Part shown: positions 17,978 through 27,777 of the stretch, piece after piece | Layout of the letters: the number at the start of each line of letters is the position of its first letter | How positions within the stretch are numbered: position 1 is the first letter of the stretch | Source of the DNA: an uncultured Clostridium sp. | GTDB taxonomy: Bacteria > Bacillota > Clostridia > TANB77 > CAG-508 | Reading direction: 5' to 3' | Assembly: GCA_948473335.1 (NCBI GenBank) | Contig: CAOKXF010000005.1 | Location: 62,001 to 126,000, forward strand | Length of the DNA: 64,000 nt | Made by a program: the position numbers and the translations under genes | Notes under the pieces: model-generated | Seen by the model: the letters and a program-made list of their open reading frames with translations, nothing else | Database searches by the model: none | What the model was told of the DNA's origin: nothing

Positions 17978-18943
17978 TTATACCAACTCATAATTTATCA
18001 ATTTAATCTGATTTGAAATAAAGTTTTTATTATAATCAATTTCTTTTGATAAATCTGTGCTTAAATATTTTTTATTATCATCTGCAAATACAGTAACTGA
18101 TGGTTTCTTCGTATACCCATTCAATAAAATACTTCCAATTAAGTTAGCTCCTGATGATATACCCACTCCTAATCCTAATTCTCTTGAAAGCCTCCTTGAC
18201 ATATTTATTGCATCATCATCATTAACTAAATATATTTTATCTATTTTTTCTTTATCTACTAAGTCTGGAACAAAATCATCTCCTATTCCCTCAATTTTAT
18301 GTTGTGAAATCATCTTTCCAGTTGATATAATAGGCATTTTGTCTGGTTCGATTGCTGTTACTACTGCATTTTTGAATTTAGTTTTTATTTTGTCTCCAAC
18401 TCCCATTAATGTTCCTCCTGTACCTACTCCTGATACAAATCCTCCTACTTCTTCTGGTAGCTGATTTATGATTTCCTCTCCTGTTGTTTCAAAATGTGCT
18501 TGATAATTATCTTTATTTGCAAATTGATTTGCTAAAAATCCACTTTTTATTTTTGCAAGTCTTTTTGCTTCTTGTACACATCTAAGAAATCCTCCCTCTT
18601 CTCTCGATATTAATGTAACATTTGCCTTATATGATTTCATAAGATTTATTCTTTCTTTACTTGCCCAATTTGGCATAAATATATACACTGGATAATTATA
18701 ATATGCACCTATTGCTGATAGTGAAATTCCTGTATTGCCACTTGTTGCCTCTATTATTGGCATATCTTTTTTCAATATCCCCCTTTTTTGAGCATTATTT
18801 ACTATATATAGTGCTACTCTATCTTTTATGCTTCCTGTTAAATTGTAATATTCCAATTTTACATATATATGTTTAATATTCCCATTATACCTATAATTTA
18901 TTTTTATCATTGGAGTATTTCCTATTATATTTATAGTATTCAT
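17978..18943 (-). CDS. PLP-dependent cysteine synthase family enzyme
   Basis: The 321-residue protein is a fold-type II PLP enzyme of the O-acetylserine sulfhydrylase/cystathionine beta-synthase group. The PLP Lys is in the TGSIKDR motif (about residue 36), the substrate loop is EATSGNTG, and the phosphate-binding glycine loop is GVGTGGT. The tail is longer and Asn/Lys-rich compared with CysK. Without cysE or sulfur genes nearby, the substrate (O-acetylserine, phosphoserine or another) is undecided. ATG 18943 follows AAGGAGG. Confidence 0.85.
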   Translation of the reverse strand: MNTINIIGNTPMIKINYRYNGNIKHIYVKLEYYNLTGSIKDRVALYIVNNAQKRGILKKDMPIIEATSGNTGISLSAIGAYYNYPVYIFMPNWASKERINLMKSYKANVTLISREEGGFLRCVQEAKRLAKIKSGFLANQFANKDNYQAHFETTGEEIINQLPEEVGGFVSGVGTGGTLMGVGDKIKTKFKNAVVTAIEPDKMPIISTGKMISQHKIEGIGDDFVPDLVDKEKIDKIYLVNDDDAINMSRRLSRELGLGVGISSGANLIGSILLNGYTKKPSVTVFADDNKKYLSTDLSKEIDYNKNFISNQIKLINYELV

Positions 18944-19038
18944 TTGATAATGTTCCTCCTTATTTTGCAATTTCTTGCTTTAGTTTATTTGTTTCTTCTT
19001 ATATATTATGCCAATTGATATCAGTTTTTTACATAAAA

Positions 19039-19067
19039 TTGACTTTTTGCTAAATTTTTGGTACAAT
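19039..19067 (+). promoter_or_regulatory. Promoter of the 19.1 kb orphan gene
   Basis: TTGACT (19039-19044) and TACAAT (19062-19067) are separated by 17 bp. Confidence 0.7.
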
Positions 19068-19103
19068 ATAAGTATATTATTAACATAAAATGGAGGTAGC
19101 ACC

Positions 19104-19534
19104 ATGGAAAAACGGACATTCGAAAACAACAAATTCCGCTGGGAAGAAACAGCACAGGACAATAAGTTCTATTTTTCACACAAGGATGCGACACTTGTGC
19201 CCACAGAAAACGAAGCGTACTTTGCATTTGTCATTCTGTATCGTGATGTGCTGTTTGATGGCAATGAAGATATTGACTTCAACTGCACATATGATGAGAA
19301 ACACAACCGCATAATTGTTGTTGTAACCCAAAAGGGCACACGGCTCATGCCAAAAGCATTACTGCGTACAAGGAACCATATGCCCATGCCGTCATTCCCC
19401 TTGAAGCTTGGAGAAGTACGGGCGTAGACAACCGTATCACAGACTTCAGCAAAGTCAAATCCGTACTAGACAGTATCAAAGACCTCTGGAAAGGCAACAC
19501 GCATCTTGTGTTGCCTTTCCATTTATTTATATAG
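19104..19534 (+). CDS. Unrecognised orphan protein, frameshifted
   Basis: The first frame runs to a stop at 19427, but its last 30 residues look out of frame. Moving by one base at the A-run 19330-19333 (one A short of a smooth CAA AAA GGG reading) gives a continuous 143-residue protein with aromatic- and charge-balanced sequence, for example SITAYKEPYAHAVIPLEAW. I do not recognise it. It is G+C-richer than its neighbours, with an ideal promoter and GGAGG site. The restored stop lies past the terminator hairpin, an oddity noted separately. Confidence 0.6.
19488..19520 (+). terminator. Terminator of the 19.1 kb orphan unit
   Basis: A perfect 13-bp stem (19488-19500 with 19508-19520) with a 7-base loop is followed by ATTTATTT. 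It lies inside the last codons of the frame-restored protein. Confidence 0.75.
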
Positions 19535-19550
19535 TCTTACTTTAAATTTT

Positions 19551-20192
19551 CTATCTTATGTAATTAGTTTTTATTTTAGCATCATATTTAGGTTTTTCTA
19601 CTCCTAATTTCTCTCCTACTTTAATACATTTAATAATATATGCCATATTCTTAGCTAAATTTTGCATAGTCTGAATTCCTTCCAAATCTTGTTTAACTTC
19701 ATCTGGTGTTGTACCATGCACTTGATTCCAATAATTAGAACCTACCACATACATATTGCTCATCAATGCATATTTATTTATTTGATCAAATGTAGCTGTT
19801 GCTCCTCCTCTTCTGCAACTAACTATAGTAGTAGCTACTTTATTAGAAAACATCTCTCCCCTTCCATAAAATACCCTATCTAAAAATGATGTTATTTGTC
19901 CACTTGCTGATGCAAAATGCACAGGCGTACCAAATACAAATCCATCAGTATCTTTAACTTTATCTAAAAACTCATTTACTTTATCATCAATAAAACATCT
20001 ATTAATCGCTTTTTGGTCATCATCTTTCTTTAAGCATTGATTACAACCTATACATCCTGATATTGCTTTTGTACCAATCCACATAATTTCTGTTTGTATG
20101 TCATATGTTTCTAAAATCTTTTGTACTTCTCTCAATGCTGTGTATGTACAACCTCTTTCGTGTGGACTTCCATTTACTAAAACAACTTTCAT
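19551..20192 (-). CDS. Flavodoxin-fold NAD(P)H oxidoreductase / iron-sulfur flavoprotein-like
   Basis: The 213-residue protein has the FMN-binding start VNGSPHERGCTY, the GTPVHF loop that contacts the isoalloxazine ring, and a Cys cluster GCIGCNQC (about 47-54) with a further Cys downstream, as in the iron-sulfur flavoprotein branch of this family. Such enzymes reduce quinones, azo compounds or oxygen in anaerobes. The Cys spacing hints at a [4Fe-4S] cluster, but that is inference. It stands alone. Confidence 0.85.
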   Translation of the reverse strand: MKVVLVNGSPHERGCTYTALREVQKILETYDIQTEIMWIGTKAISGCIGCNQCLKKDDDQKAINRCFIDDKVNEFLDKVKDTDGFVFGTPVHFASASGQITSFLDRVFYGRGEMFSNKVATTIVSCRRGGATATFDQINKYALMSNMYVVGSNYWNQVHGTTPDEVKQDLEGIQTMQNLAKNMAYIIKCIKVGEKLGVEKPKYDAKIKTNYIR

Positions 20193-20243
20193 TTTTATTT
20201 TCCTTTCTATGCAATTAACAATTCCTTTATCAAGTATACAAAT

Positions 20244-20918
20244 TTATACTACAAACATTACTACACATAAGAAATGTAATAAACTTCCTATTACACAAGC
20301 CAAGTGAAATATAGAATGCATCCATTTATGTTTCTTTCCAGCTCCATATAGTATTGCTCCTATTGTATATACTATTCCTCCTGCTAATAATAAGGCAAAG
20401 CCTGCTGTACCTAATAATTGTGGTAACACTGATGCTTTTATTATAATACACCATCCCATCAATAAATAGCACACCATTGAAAATACTTTATATTTTTTCA
20501 AATCTATTGCATTTAATACTATTCCTAATATTGCTAATCCCCATACAATTCCAAATATTGTCCAACCAAGAGCCACATCATATTCTCTTAATGTACATAA
20601 TGCGAATGGTGTATATGAACCTGCTATTAATAAAAATATTGAACAATGGTCTATAACTTGAAAAACTTTTTTAGCTTTTAATTTTTCATTTAATCCATGA
20701 TATATGCTTGACATTGTATATAATAATATTATTGTTATTCCAAATATCGTACTTGCTATCACTCCATATATATTTTTATGCACTGCTGCAAATATTATGC
20801 ATAACACTAATGCAATTACTCCTATTGCTCCTCCTACGATGTGTGATACCATATTGAATATTTCTTCTCCCTTTGTATATTTAGGTAAAACTCTATCTTT
20901 TAATTTTGTTCTTTTCAT
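20244..20918 (-). CDS. Hemolysin III family (PAQR) membrane protein
   Basis: The 224-residue protein has seven hydrophobic helices and the conserved His/Ser/Asp positions of the YqfA/hemolysin III branch of PAQR proteins: SIYHGLNEK after the second helix, DHCSIFLLIAGSYTP, and the HKWMHSIFH motif near the end. These residues bind zinc in PAQR relatives. The physiological role in bacteria is unclear, and the hemolysin name is historical. It follows AAGGG and stands as a single gene. Confidence 0.92.
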   Translation of the reverse strand: MKRTKLKDRVLPKYTKGEEIFNMVSHIVGGAIGVIALVLCIIFAAVHKNIYGVIASTIFGITIILLYTMSSIYHGLNEKLKAKKVFQVIDHCSIFLLIAGSYTPFALCTLREYDVALGWTIFGIVWGLAILGIVLNAIDLKKYKVFSMVCYLLMGWCIIIKASVLPQLLGTAGFALLLAGGIVYTIGAILYGAGKKHKWMHSIFHLACVIGSLLHFLCVVMFVV

Positions 20919-21096
20919 AATTTCCCTTTCTTTTTATTTTTATTATTATATTCTATCATAAATTTTGATATATGTGCAATTATTTTCAACTATTAATATT
21001 AAAATTTTCAAGTCATATTACGACATCCTTAATTATTAAACTTATGTATATTTATTTTTTGAATACATATTATTTATTAATATATGGAGGTTCTTT

Positions 21097-22642
21097 ATGT
21101 TATCTGTTAGACAATTAAAAAAAGAAAAAATATTATTAGTAATAATAATTGTTATTTTTGTGCTTCTATCTTCCATAATTTTCGCCATATTTTCTATGAC
21201 AAGCTCTAAAATAAGTAATAGAGTATATATAAATAATATTAATGTTTCAAATAAATCTATCAAAGAAGCAAAAAAAATCCTCTCTTCAAAAATATGCTCT
21301 TCTACATCTTTACATTTAACTTATGAAAACTTTGAAACTACAATATTTCCATCAGAATTTGATTTTTCATTTGATATTAATTCAACTATACAAGAAGCAT
21401 ATTTAATTGGTAAGAGTAATAATGTTTTTTTTAATTACTTTCAAATAGTTTCTTCAATTTTTACACCTTATAACATCTCTATAAAATATAATTATAATCA
21501 GGAAAAATTAGATTATATTTTAGATAATATAAATCTTAACCTTCCTGGAATCATGGCTGAACCTAGTTATTATATAGAAAATAATTCCTTAATTATTTGT
21601 AAAGGCACTGATGGAATTACATTATGCAAAGAAGAACTAAAAAAAATCATTTTAGATACCCTTTGCAATTCAAATTCCACTAATACTGTTAATCTTACCA
21701 TTCCTGTTAAATTTGCATTTTCTAGTCAAATAAATATTGAAAAAATATATAATGAAATCCATTGTGAAGCTCAAAATGCCTTTATTGAAAAAAATCCATT
21801 TGACTTTCATATGAATGTTGATGGAGTTGATTTTTCTATTTCTATGGAAGAAGCTAAATCTTTATTACAAAAAAATTCTAACAGATACATCATTCCTTTA
21901 ACAATAACCAAACCAGAAATAACTATTAATGATTTAGATAAAGATATTTTTGTTAATTGTCTATCAAATTATACTTCTAATTATAATGTAGGTAATGCTA
22001 ATCGAAGTAATAATGTTGAAATTGCTACGAGAAAACTTAATAATATTATAGTCCTACCACGGTGATACTTTTTCATATAATAAAATGGTTGGAGAAAGAA
22101 CAATTGCATCTGGATATAAAGAGGCATCAATTTATACTACTAAAGGTATAGAATATGGAGTAGGTGGTGGTGTATGTCAAGTTTCTTCAACTTTGTATAA
22201 TGCTGTTCTAAAAGCAAATTTAGACATAATTGAAAGAAAAAGTCATAGATATTCTGTTCCTTATGTTCCTTTAGGATATGATGCAACAGTTTCTTATGGT
22301 AGTATAGATTTTAAATTTAAAAACTCTAGAAAATACCCTATTAAATTACAAGCATTTGCTAAAAATGGTATTGTATCTATTTCTGTTATTGGCATGAATG
22401 AAAATATTGAATATGATATTTCTTTCTCTTCAGAACAGGTTTACACTATTCCATTTGAAACAAAATATATTTATGATAAATCTCTATCTTCTGGTTCTCA
22501 AGTCATAGCACAAAAAGGAGCAACTGGATACAAAATTGATAATTATAAAATTGTCAAACTAGACAATTCCATAATTTCTAAAACCTTAATTTCTAGTGAT
22601 ACTTATTCCCCTCTAACTCAAATTGTTAGAATCGGCAAATAA
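21097..22642 (+). CDS. VanW family membrane-anchored protein, frameshifted
   Basis: Two frames make one protein: 21097-22065 encodes an N-terminal transmembrane helix (about 10-32) and the extracellular putative peptidoglycan-binding domain (PG_binding_4), and 22085-22642 encodes the VanW domain (PF04294) with GVGGGVCQVSSTLYNA. The break is an extra C at 22060 in CCACGGT; deleting it restores the family motif VLPGDTFSYN and a protein of about 514 residues. VanW proteins occur widely in Firmicutes, with unclear cell-envelope roles. The lesion is the same as in the hydrolase at 5157. Confidence 0.85.
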
Positions 22643-22658
22643 TATTTTTAATTATATG

Positions 22659-22687
22659 TTGACAAACTATTAATTTTACTTCATAAT
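22659..22687 (+). promoter_or_regulatory. dtd promoter
   Basis: TTGACA (22659-22664) and CATAAT (22682-22687) are 17 bp apart, directly ahead of dtd. Confidence 0.7.
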
Positions 22688-22712
22688 ATTTACAATATGG
22701 AGGTTATATATC

Positions 22713-23165
22713 ATGAAATTTGTAATACAAAGAGTATCTTCTGCTAATGTTAGTGTTGATAATAAAATAGTTGGCACAATTGATTCTGGATTTTTAGTTT
22801 TAATCGGAATAACTCATACAGATAATCATGAAATTGCTGATGCTTTAGTAAAAAAGTTATTAAATTTGCGTGTATTTACTGATGAACAAGGTAAAATGAA
22901 TTTGAGCTTAAAAGATGTAAATGGATCTCTTCTTCTTGTTTCTCAATTCACCTTATATGCAGACTGTACTCATGGAAATAGGCCCAGTTTTACTAATGCT
23001 GCAAAACCTGATTATGCTAATGATTTATATGAATATATTATAGATAAATGTAACAATGAGAGCATTAATGTCCAAACTGGCATTTTTGGTGCCAAAATGG
23101 ACATTAATTTAATAAATGATGGTCCTGTAACAATTATTTTTGATAGCAATGAGCTAATAAAATAA
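22713..23165 (+). CDS. dtd: D-aminoacyl-tRNA deacylase
   Basis: The 150-residue Dtd removes D-amino acids (and mischarged Gly) from tRNA. The conserved start MKFVIQRVSSANV, the catalytic SQFTLY motif (about 78-83) and the Gly-cisPro type TNAAKPD and NDGPVTI ends are present. It overlaps nothing; its stop is almost back to back with the convergent pheT end. Many Clostridia keep dtd beside relA, but here it is about 15 kb away. Confidence 0.97.
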   Translation: MKFVIQRVSSANVSVDNKIVGTIDSGFLVLIGITHTDNHEIADALVKKLLNLRVFTDEQGKMNLSLKDVNGSLLLVSQFTLYADCTHGNRPSFTNAAKPDYANDLYEYIIDKCNNESINVQTGIFGAKMDINLINDGPVTIIFDSNELIK

Positions 23166-23167
23166 TT

Positions 23168-25552
23168 TTATTTTCTGCACTCTGCATTACATTTTTTACA
23201 AACCATATCAATAACTTTTTGCATTGACTCTAAAACCTCTTCCTCTGTCAAAGTACGTTTAGAATCTGAAAATGTTAAAGAATATGCAATTGATTTCTTG
23301 TTATCTCCTAGTTGTTCTCCCATATATAAATCAAAAGGCTTAATAGTTTCTAACGCAGAACCTGCTGCTTTCTTTATATTTGTTTCTATTTCAATAGATG
23401 TTATGTCTTTGTCAACTACAAAAGCTACATCTTTCTCAATACTTGGAAATTTTGAAATTTCCTTAAATTTCATTTTTCCTGTTTTCTTTGATAATAATTT
23501 ATCTAAATTAATTTCTAAAACATATACTGGCGCTTTTGCATTATTAATGTTGTTCTCTACATTTGGATGTAATCTACCTATAACTCCAACTATATCATTA
23601 TTTACAGAAATATATGCGGTCTGACCTGGATGAAATTCTGTTGCAATTTGTTCTTTTTTTACAAAGCTATATCTATTTTCATATCCTAAATATTCTAGTA
23701 TTTCTTCTGCTATTCCCTTTATAATATAAAAATCTACTTGTTTAGTATTTCCAAGTTCATCATAGTAATTTCCTGTCATCAAAGCACATAATTTTGTATT
23801 TTCTCCATACTCATCTTGTTTCTTATAAAATCCTTTTCCTATCTCGAAAATTGAAACATCTTTTATATCACGAGCTTTATTATATTCATATATTTTAACC
23901 ATTGATGGTATTACACTATACCTTAATGTATTTCTGTCTTCTGTAATTGGCGCTAATAATTTTAATTCTTCAAATTCATCTAATGTATATTTATGAACTT
24001 CTTTATCATTAATTAATATATATGATAATGTTTCATTTAATCCTAAAGACAACATCTTATTTCTAATTTCTCTGTATGTTTTATCTATTCTTCCAGGCTT
24101 AACTGAAAGAATTGGTAATCTTCCCTTAATATTATCAACACCATATATTCTACTAACTTCTTCTATTAAGTCTTCTTTTATTGATATATCACGTCTTCTT
24201 GTTGGAACTGTAACTGTTGCTTTAACATCATCTGAAATATATCCAAACCCTAATTTTCTAAATACATTTAATATATCTTCCTTTGAAATATCTGTACCTA
24301 AAACATCATTTATATTTTGAAATTCTATTTCTATTACCTTTTCTTTTTTATCAATTTTGTCATACATACATGTACCAGACATAATCTCTGCATCTGCATA
24401 TTTTTCTAATAAATTGCATGCTCTTTCTATTGCCATATATGTTCTATTTGGATCTAATCCTTTCTCAAATCTATTGCTTGCTTCACTTCTTAGAATTTTA
24501 TTTGATGTCATTCTAACTTTTACTGAATCGAAAATTGCTGCTTCGATAACTATATTTTTTGTATTCTCTTCTACTTCTGTATCTAATCCTCCCATTACAC
24601 CTGCTAATCCAATTGCTTCATTACTGTTTGCTATTGTAATGTCTGATGAGTTTAGTTCCCTTTCTATTCCATCTAATGTTGTTAATTTTTCTCCATCTTC
24701 CGCCATTCTAACAATAATCTTATCTCCTAGTCTATCTGCATCATAGAAATGTAATGGTTGCCCTACTTCCATCATTACATAGTTACTAATATCTACCACA
24801 TTATTTATAGGTCTTATTCCACAAGCTATTAATCTGTTTTTTATAAAATCTGGACTTGGCTTTATTGTAACGTTTTTTACTTTTTTTGCTAAAAATAATT
24901 TACAATTATCTGTTTGAATGTCAATTTTGAATTCTTCTTCCACATTCTGTCCATTTTCTGTGTATTTTGTATCTATGTCTTTAATTGTTTTATCATAGAT
25001 TGCTCCTATTTCATATGCCATTCCTAATATACTTAATAAATCTCCTCTATTTGCTGTTAACTCAAAATCTATAACTTCATCATCTAATTTCATATATTTT
25101 ATAGGGTCTTCTCCAATTGGAGCATCTAGTGGTAATTCATGTATGCCAGCTCTATCCTCTTCTTTAATAAATTTATTATCTAATCCCAATTCTGCAATAG
25201 AGCATAACATTCCTTTAGATACTTCTCCTCTAATAACACTCTTTTTAATCTCTCCACCTGGCAATTTTGCTCCAACTAACGCAACAATAACTTTTAATCC
25301 TTCTCTTACATTTGGAGCTCCACATACTATATCTAGCACTTCTGTTCCCACATCTACTTTACAAACATGTAAGTGATCTGAATCTGGATGCTCTTTACAA
25401 GAAATAACCTTTCCTATTGTTAAATTAGTAGCATTAATTAATTTTTCTGCTTCATCATATTCATTTCCTACTCTTGTCATATCTTCTGCCAATGTCTTCA
25501 CATCAACATCTATATCTATATAATCTTTCAAAAAATTTGTACTTAATTTCAA
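23168..25552 (-). CDS. pheT: Phenylalanyl-tRNA synthetase beta subunit
   Basis: The 794-residue beta subunit has the N-terminal tRNA-binding EMAP-like domain (about 40-150, with HPDSDHLHVCKVDVG), the B3/B4 editing domain (about 205-380), the B5 domain (about 405-475), the catalytic-like core, and the C-terminal anticodon-binding FDX-ACB domain (about 700-794). It pairs with PheS in an alpha2-beta2 enzyme. It is 15 bp downstream of pheS and controlled by the Phe T-box leader. Confidence 0.97.
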   Translation of the reverse strand: MKLSTNFLKDYIDIDVDVKTLAEDMTRVGNEYDEAEKLINATNLTIGKVISCKEHPDSDHLHVCKVDVGTEVLDIVCGAPNVREGLKVIVALVGAKLPGGEIKKSVIRGEVSKGMLCSIAELGLDNKFIKEEDRAGIHELPLDAPIGEDPIKYMKLDDEVIDFELTANRGDLLSILGMAYEIGAIYDKTIKDIDTKYTENGQNVEEEFKIDIQTDNCKLFLAKKVKNVTIKPSPDFIKNRLIACGIRPINNVVDISNYVMMEVGQPLHFYDADRLGDKIIVRMAEDGEKLTTLDGIERELNSSDITIANSNEAIGLAGVMGGLDTEVEENTKNIVIEAAIFDSVKVRMTSNKILRSEASNRFEKGLDPNRTYMAIERACNLLEKYADAEIMSGTCMYDKIDKKEKVIEIEFQNINDVLGTDISKEDILNVFRKLGFGYISDDVKATVTVPTRRRDISIKEDLIEEVSRIYGVDNIKGRLPILSVKPGRIDKTYREIRNKMLSLGLNETLSYILINDKEVHKYTLDEFEELKLLAPITEDRNTLRYSVIPSMVKIYEYNKARDIKDVSIFEIGKGFYKKQDEYGENTKLCALMTGNYYDELGNTKQVDFYIIKGIAEEILEYLGYENRYSFVKKEQIATEFHPGQTAYISVNNDIVGVIGRLHPNVENNINNAKAPVYVLEINLDKLLSKKTGKMKFKEISKFPSIEKDVAFVVDKDITSIEIETNIKKAAGSALETIKPFDLYMGEQLGDNKKSIAYSLTFSDSKRTLTEEEVLESMQKVIDMVCKKCNAECRK

Positions 25553-25567
25553 CTTACTTTCCCCCTT

Positions 25568-26611
25568 TTAATCTTTTCTATCAAACTGTTTCAAAAATCT
25601 TACATCATTTGTGTATAAATATCTCATATCAGTAATACCATATCTAAACATTGCTAATCTATCTAATCCTGTACCAAAAGCAAAACCACCAAATTCATCT
25701 GGATTATATCCATTCATCTCTAAAACATTAGGATGTACTATACCTGCACCTAATATTTCTATCCATCCAGTTTGCTTACATAATGGGCACCCTTTTCCTC
25801 CACATTTAAAGCATGTTACATCAACTTCATATGATGGTTCTGTAAATGGGAAATAACTTGGTCTAAATCTTAAGTCTAAATTTTCACCTATCAATTTTCT
25901 AACAAATATTTCTAATGTCCCTTTTAAATCTGCTAGTGACACATTATTTTCTTTTTTATCGATTACCAATCCTTCTACTTGACCAAATTGATGTGAGTGT
26001 GTTGCATCATCTTCTCTTCTATATGTCTTTCCTGCACATATCATTCTTATTGGAGTTTTTTCTTCATTTGCTAGCATTGTTCTAGCTTGAACTGATGATG
26101 TCTGTGTTCTTAGTAAATATTCATTAGTAATATAAAAACTATCTTGCATATCTCTTGCTGGATGTCCTTTAGGTAAATTTAATCTTTCGAAACAAAATTC
26201 ATCTGTCTCTAATTCTGGTCCAACTTCTACATCATATCCCATTGAAATAAATAAATCTTCAATTTCTTCTATAACTCTATTTACTGGATGTTTACTACCT
26301 CTTTTTATTTTAGTGCTTGGTAAAGTAATATCAATTGTCTCTTCTTTTAATTTTCTATTTAGCTCTTCTTCTTGATATTTTGCTTCATTTTCTTGTATTA
26401 TATTTTCCAAATTAGCTTTAACAACATTTACTAAGCTACCTATTTGGGGTCTTTCTTCTGGTGACAATTCTCCCATTCCTCTTAATATAGTTGTTAATTC
26501 TCCTTTCTTACCTAAATATTTTACTCTTAAGTCATTTAATTCTTTTACATTTTTTGCCTCACTTATTTCTTTTATAGACTTTTGCTCAATCTCTTTTATT
26601 TTCTCTTCCAT
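25568..26611 (-). CDS. pheS: Phenylalanyl-tRNA synthetase alpha subunit
   Basis: The 347-residue class II catalytic subunit has an N-terminal coiled coil that contacts tRNA (about 1-85), motif 2 in the [12 protein letters not shown] region (about 255-266) and motif 3 in [15 protein letters not shown] [12 protein letters not shown] (about 312-323). A Cys-containing loop ([12 protein letters not shown]) is present, as in many bacterial PheS. It is the second gene of the T-box operon. Confidence 0.97.
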   Translation of the reverse strand: MEEKIKEIEQKSIKEISEAKNVKELNDLRVKYLGKKGELTTILRGMGELSPEERPQIGSLVNVVKANLENIIQENEAKYQEEELNRKLKEETIDITLPSTKIKRGSKHPVNRVIEEIEDLFISMGYDVEVGPELETDEFCFERLNLPKGHPARDMQDSFYITNEYLLRTQTSSVQARTMLANEEKTPIRMICAGKTYRREDDATHSHQFGQVEGLVIDKKENNVSLADLKGTLEIFVRKLIGENLDLRFRPSYFPFTEPSYEVDVTCFKCGGKGCPLCKQTGWIEILGAGIVHPNVLEMNGYNPDEFGGFAFGTGLDRLAMFRYGITDMRYLYTNDVRFLKQFDRKD

Positions 26612-26617
26612 TTTGTT

Positions 26618-27040
26618 TTATCCCTTTCCTTTCACTTTTTCTTGATACGGCACAAATTGTCCACCATTTTTATATATTCCATATTTTTTAACTGGCATTG
26701 CAGTATCAATTTTTATTATTTGATTTCTTTGTAGATTTTCTTTTTGATCTTGTTTTTTATTAATTTTACTTTTATCCTTCCTTTTCATTTTTTGTTCTTC
26801 TGTCTTAATATTTTGCTTTAATTTTATCCTTTGCTTTTTTATGTTTTTCCTCTTAATTGTCAAAGTTAATGTTGCTTTTTTTACTTCATATTCGTTTTGT
26901 ATAATATCTATGTTGGTCTCTTTAATCTTACTTATTTTCTTTAGTTCGTTTATGTTTTTCTTTAGATACTTCATTATCTCTTCTTTTGTGGTATCTTTGT
27001 CGAAATAGTATTCTAAACATTTTCGAACTTCCAAATGCAT
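26618..27040 (-). CDS. Unknown Lys-rich protein, first gene of the pheST operon
   Basis: The 140-residue protein has an acidic and aromatic N-terminus (CLEYYFDKDTTKEEIMKYL) and a strongly basic middle with many Lys-rich repeats, ending in a Gly/Tyr-containing tail. I do not recognise a family. It stands between the T-box leader and pheS, only 6 bp before pheS, so it is co-regulated by uncharged tRNA-Phe. A role in RNA binding is suggested only by charge. I chose ATG 27040 after AGAGGAAG. Confidence 0.55.
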   Translation of the reverse strand: MHLEVRKCLEYYFDKDTTKEEIMKYLKKNINELKKISKIKETNIDIIQNEYEVKKATLTLTIKRKNIKKQRIKLKQNIKTEEQKMKRKDKSKINKKQDQKENLQRNQIIKIDTAMPVKKYGIYKNGGQFVPYQEKVKGKG

Positions 27041-27149
27041 CACTTCCTCTTGTTTTTTCTTTTACTTTTTTTATTTTTAGTGTCGTTTTTCTTTAATTCT
27101 GAAAATCTATCATACTATGATAAGTTTTCTAGAATATAAGTTTTCTATA

Positions 27150-27545
27150 CAATAAAAAAACATTTCATGTATATCTTACATATATAAAAAATATTAAAGC
27201 ATATCTTTTAATATATATGATATAGGACGAAATGTTAATATTCGTGGTACCACCTATTTTTATTAGATTTATACTTAAACTTTGTATTCACATGTAATTT
27301 TCACTTTTATTGCTATTTTTCATTTTCATTAAACTTTTTGTAGCAATTAACTTAATCTAACCTTATTATAGTTTTTAACGGTAACAATCCGCTTCTTCCT
27401 ACTTTATTATTTTAGTATTTTAGTATTTTTTTGTTTTCAATCATGTTTACTATTTTCAAAAGAAGACCTCCCAAGTGAATTTTCAGTATACTTTTTATAA
27501 ATATCTTCCACCTTTGATACTCTCTCTGTTATAAATATTATATAC
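27150..27545 (-). promoter_or_regulatory. T-box leader (Phe) of the pheS-pheT operon
   Basis: On the minus strand the T-box core AGGTGGTACCACGAA (27241-27255) is followed by ACATTTCGTCC. The terminator pairs AACATTTC (27229-27236) with GAAATGTT (27159-27166), followed by a run of seven T. Stem I begins with the AGAGAGAGTA element near 27520 and contains TTC (Phe) as specifier at 27477-27479. A TATAAT (27537-27542) marks the promoter. The uncharged tRNA-Phe would favour antitermination. This explains most of the gene-free stretch 27044-27600. Confidence 0.88.
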
Positions 27546-27620
27546 TTACTTTTCTTGTTCTTTGGTTTTTTATTTTTTAATTATGCATATATCTTAACAT
27601 ATTTTTTTCGTAGTGTCAAT

Positions 27621-27648
27621 GGGTCAGTGGGGACGTTCCTTCTGACAC
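27621..27648 (+). repeat. 28-bp palindromic repeat, copy 1
   Basis: The copy has the core GTCAGTGGGGACGTT and ends with TGACAC; an extra GTGTCA at 27613 makes a 36-bp GTGTCA...TGACAC inverted end structure. It is 26/28 identical to the inverse of copy 3 (33695-33722) and 23/28 to the inverse of copy 2 (28339-28366). Confidence 0.8.
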
Positions 27649-27777
27649 ACTTTTGGTTGTACTATGCCTTACTACTAGCATTAGCACATTTATTATTATA
27701 CTTTTTCATTTAAACTTATTTATATTCAACTTCATTATGTAACTTGCATAATATATATAAAGGGGGGAAAATTTACT

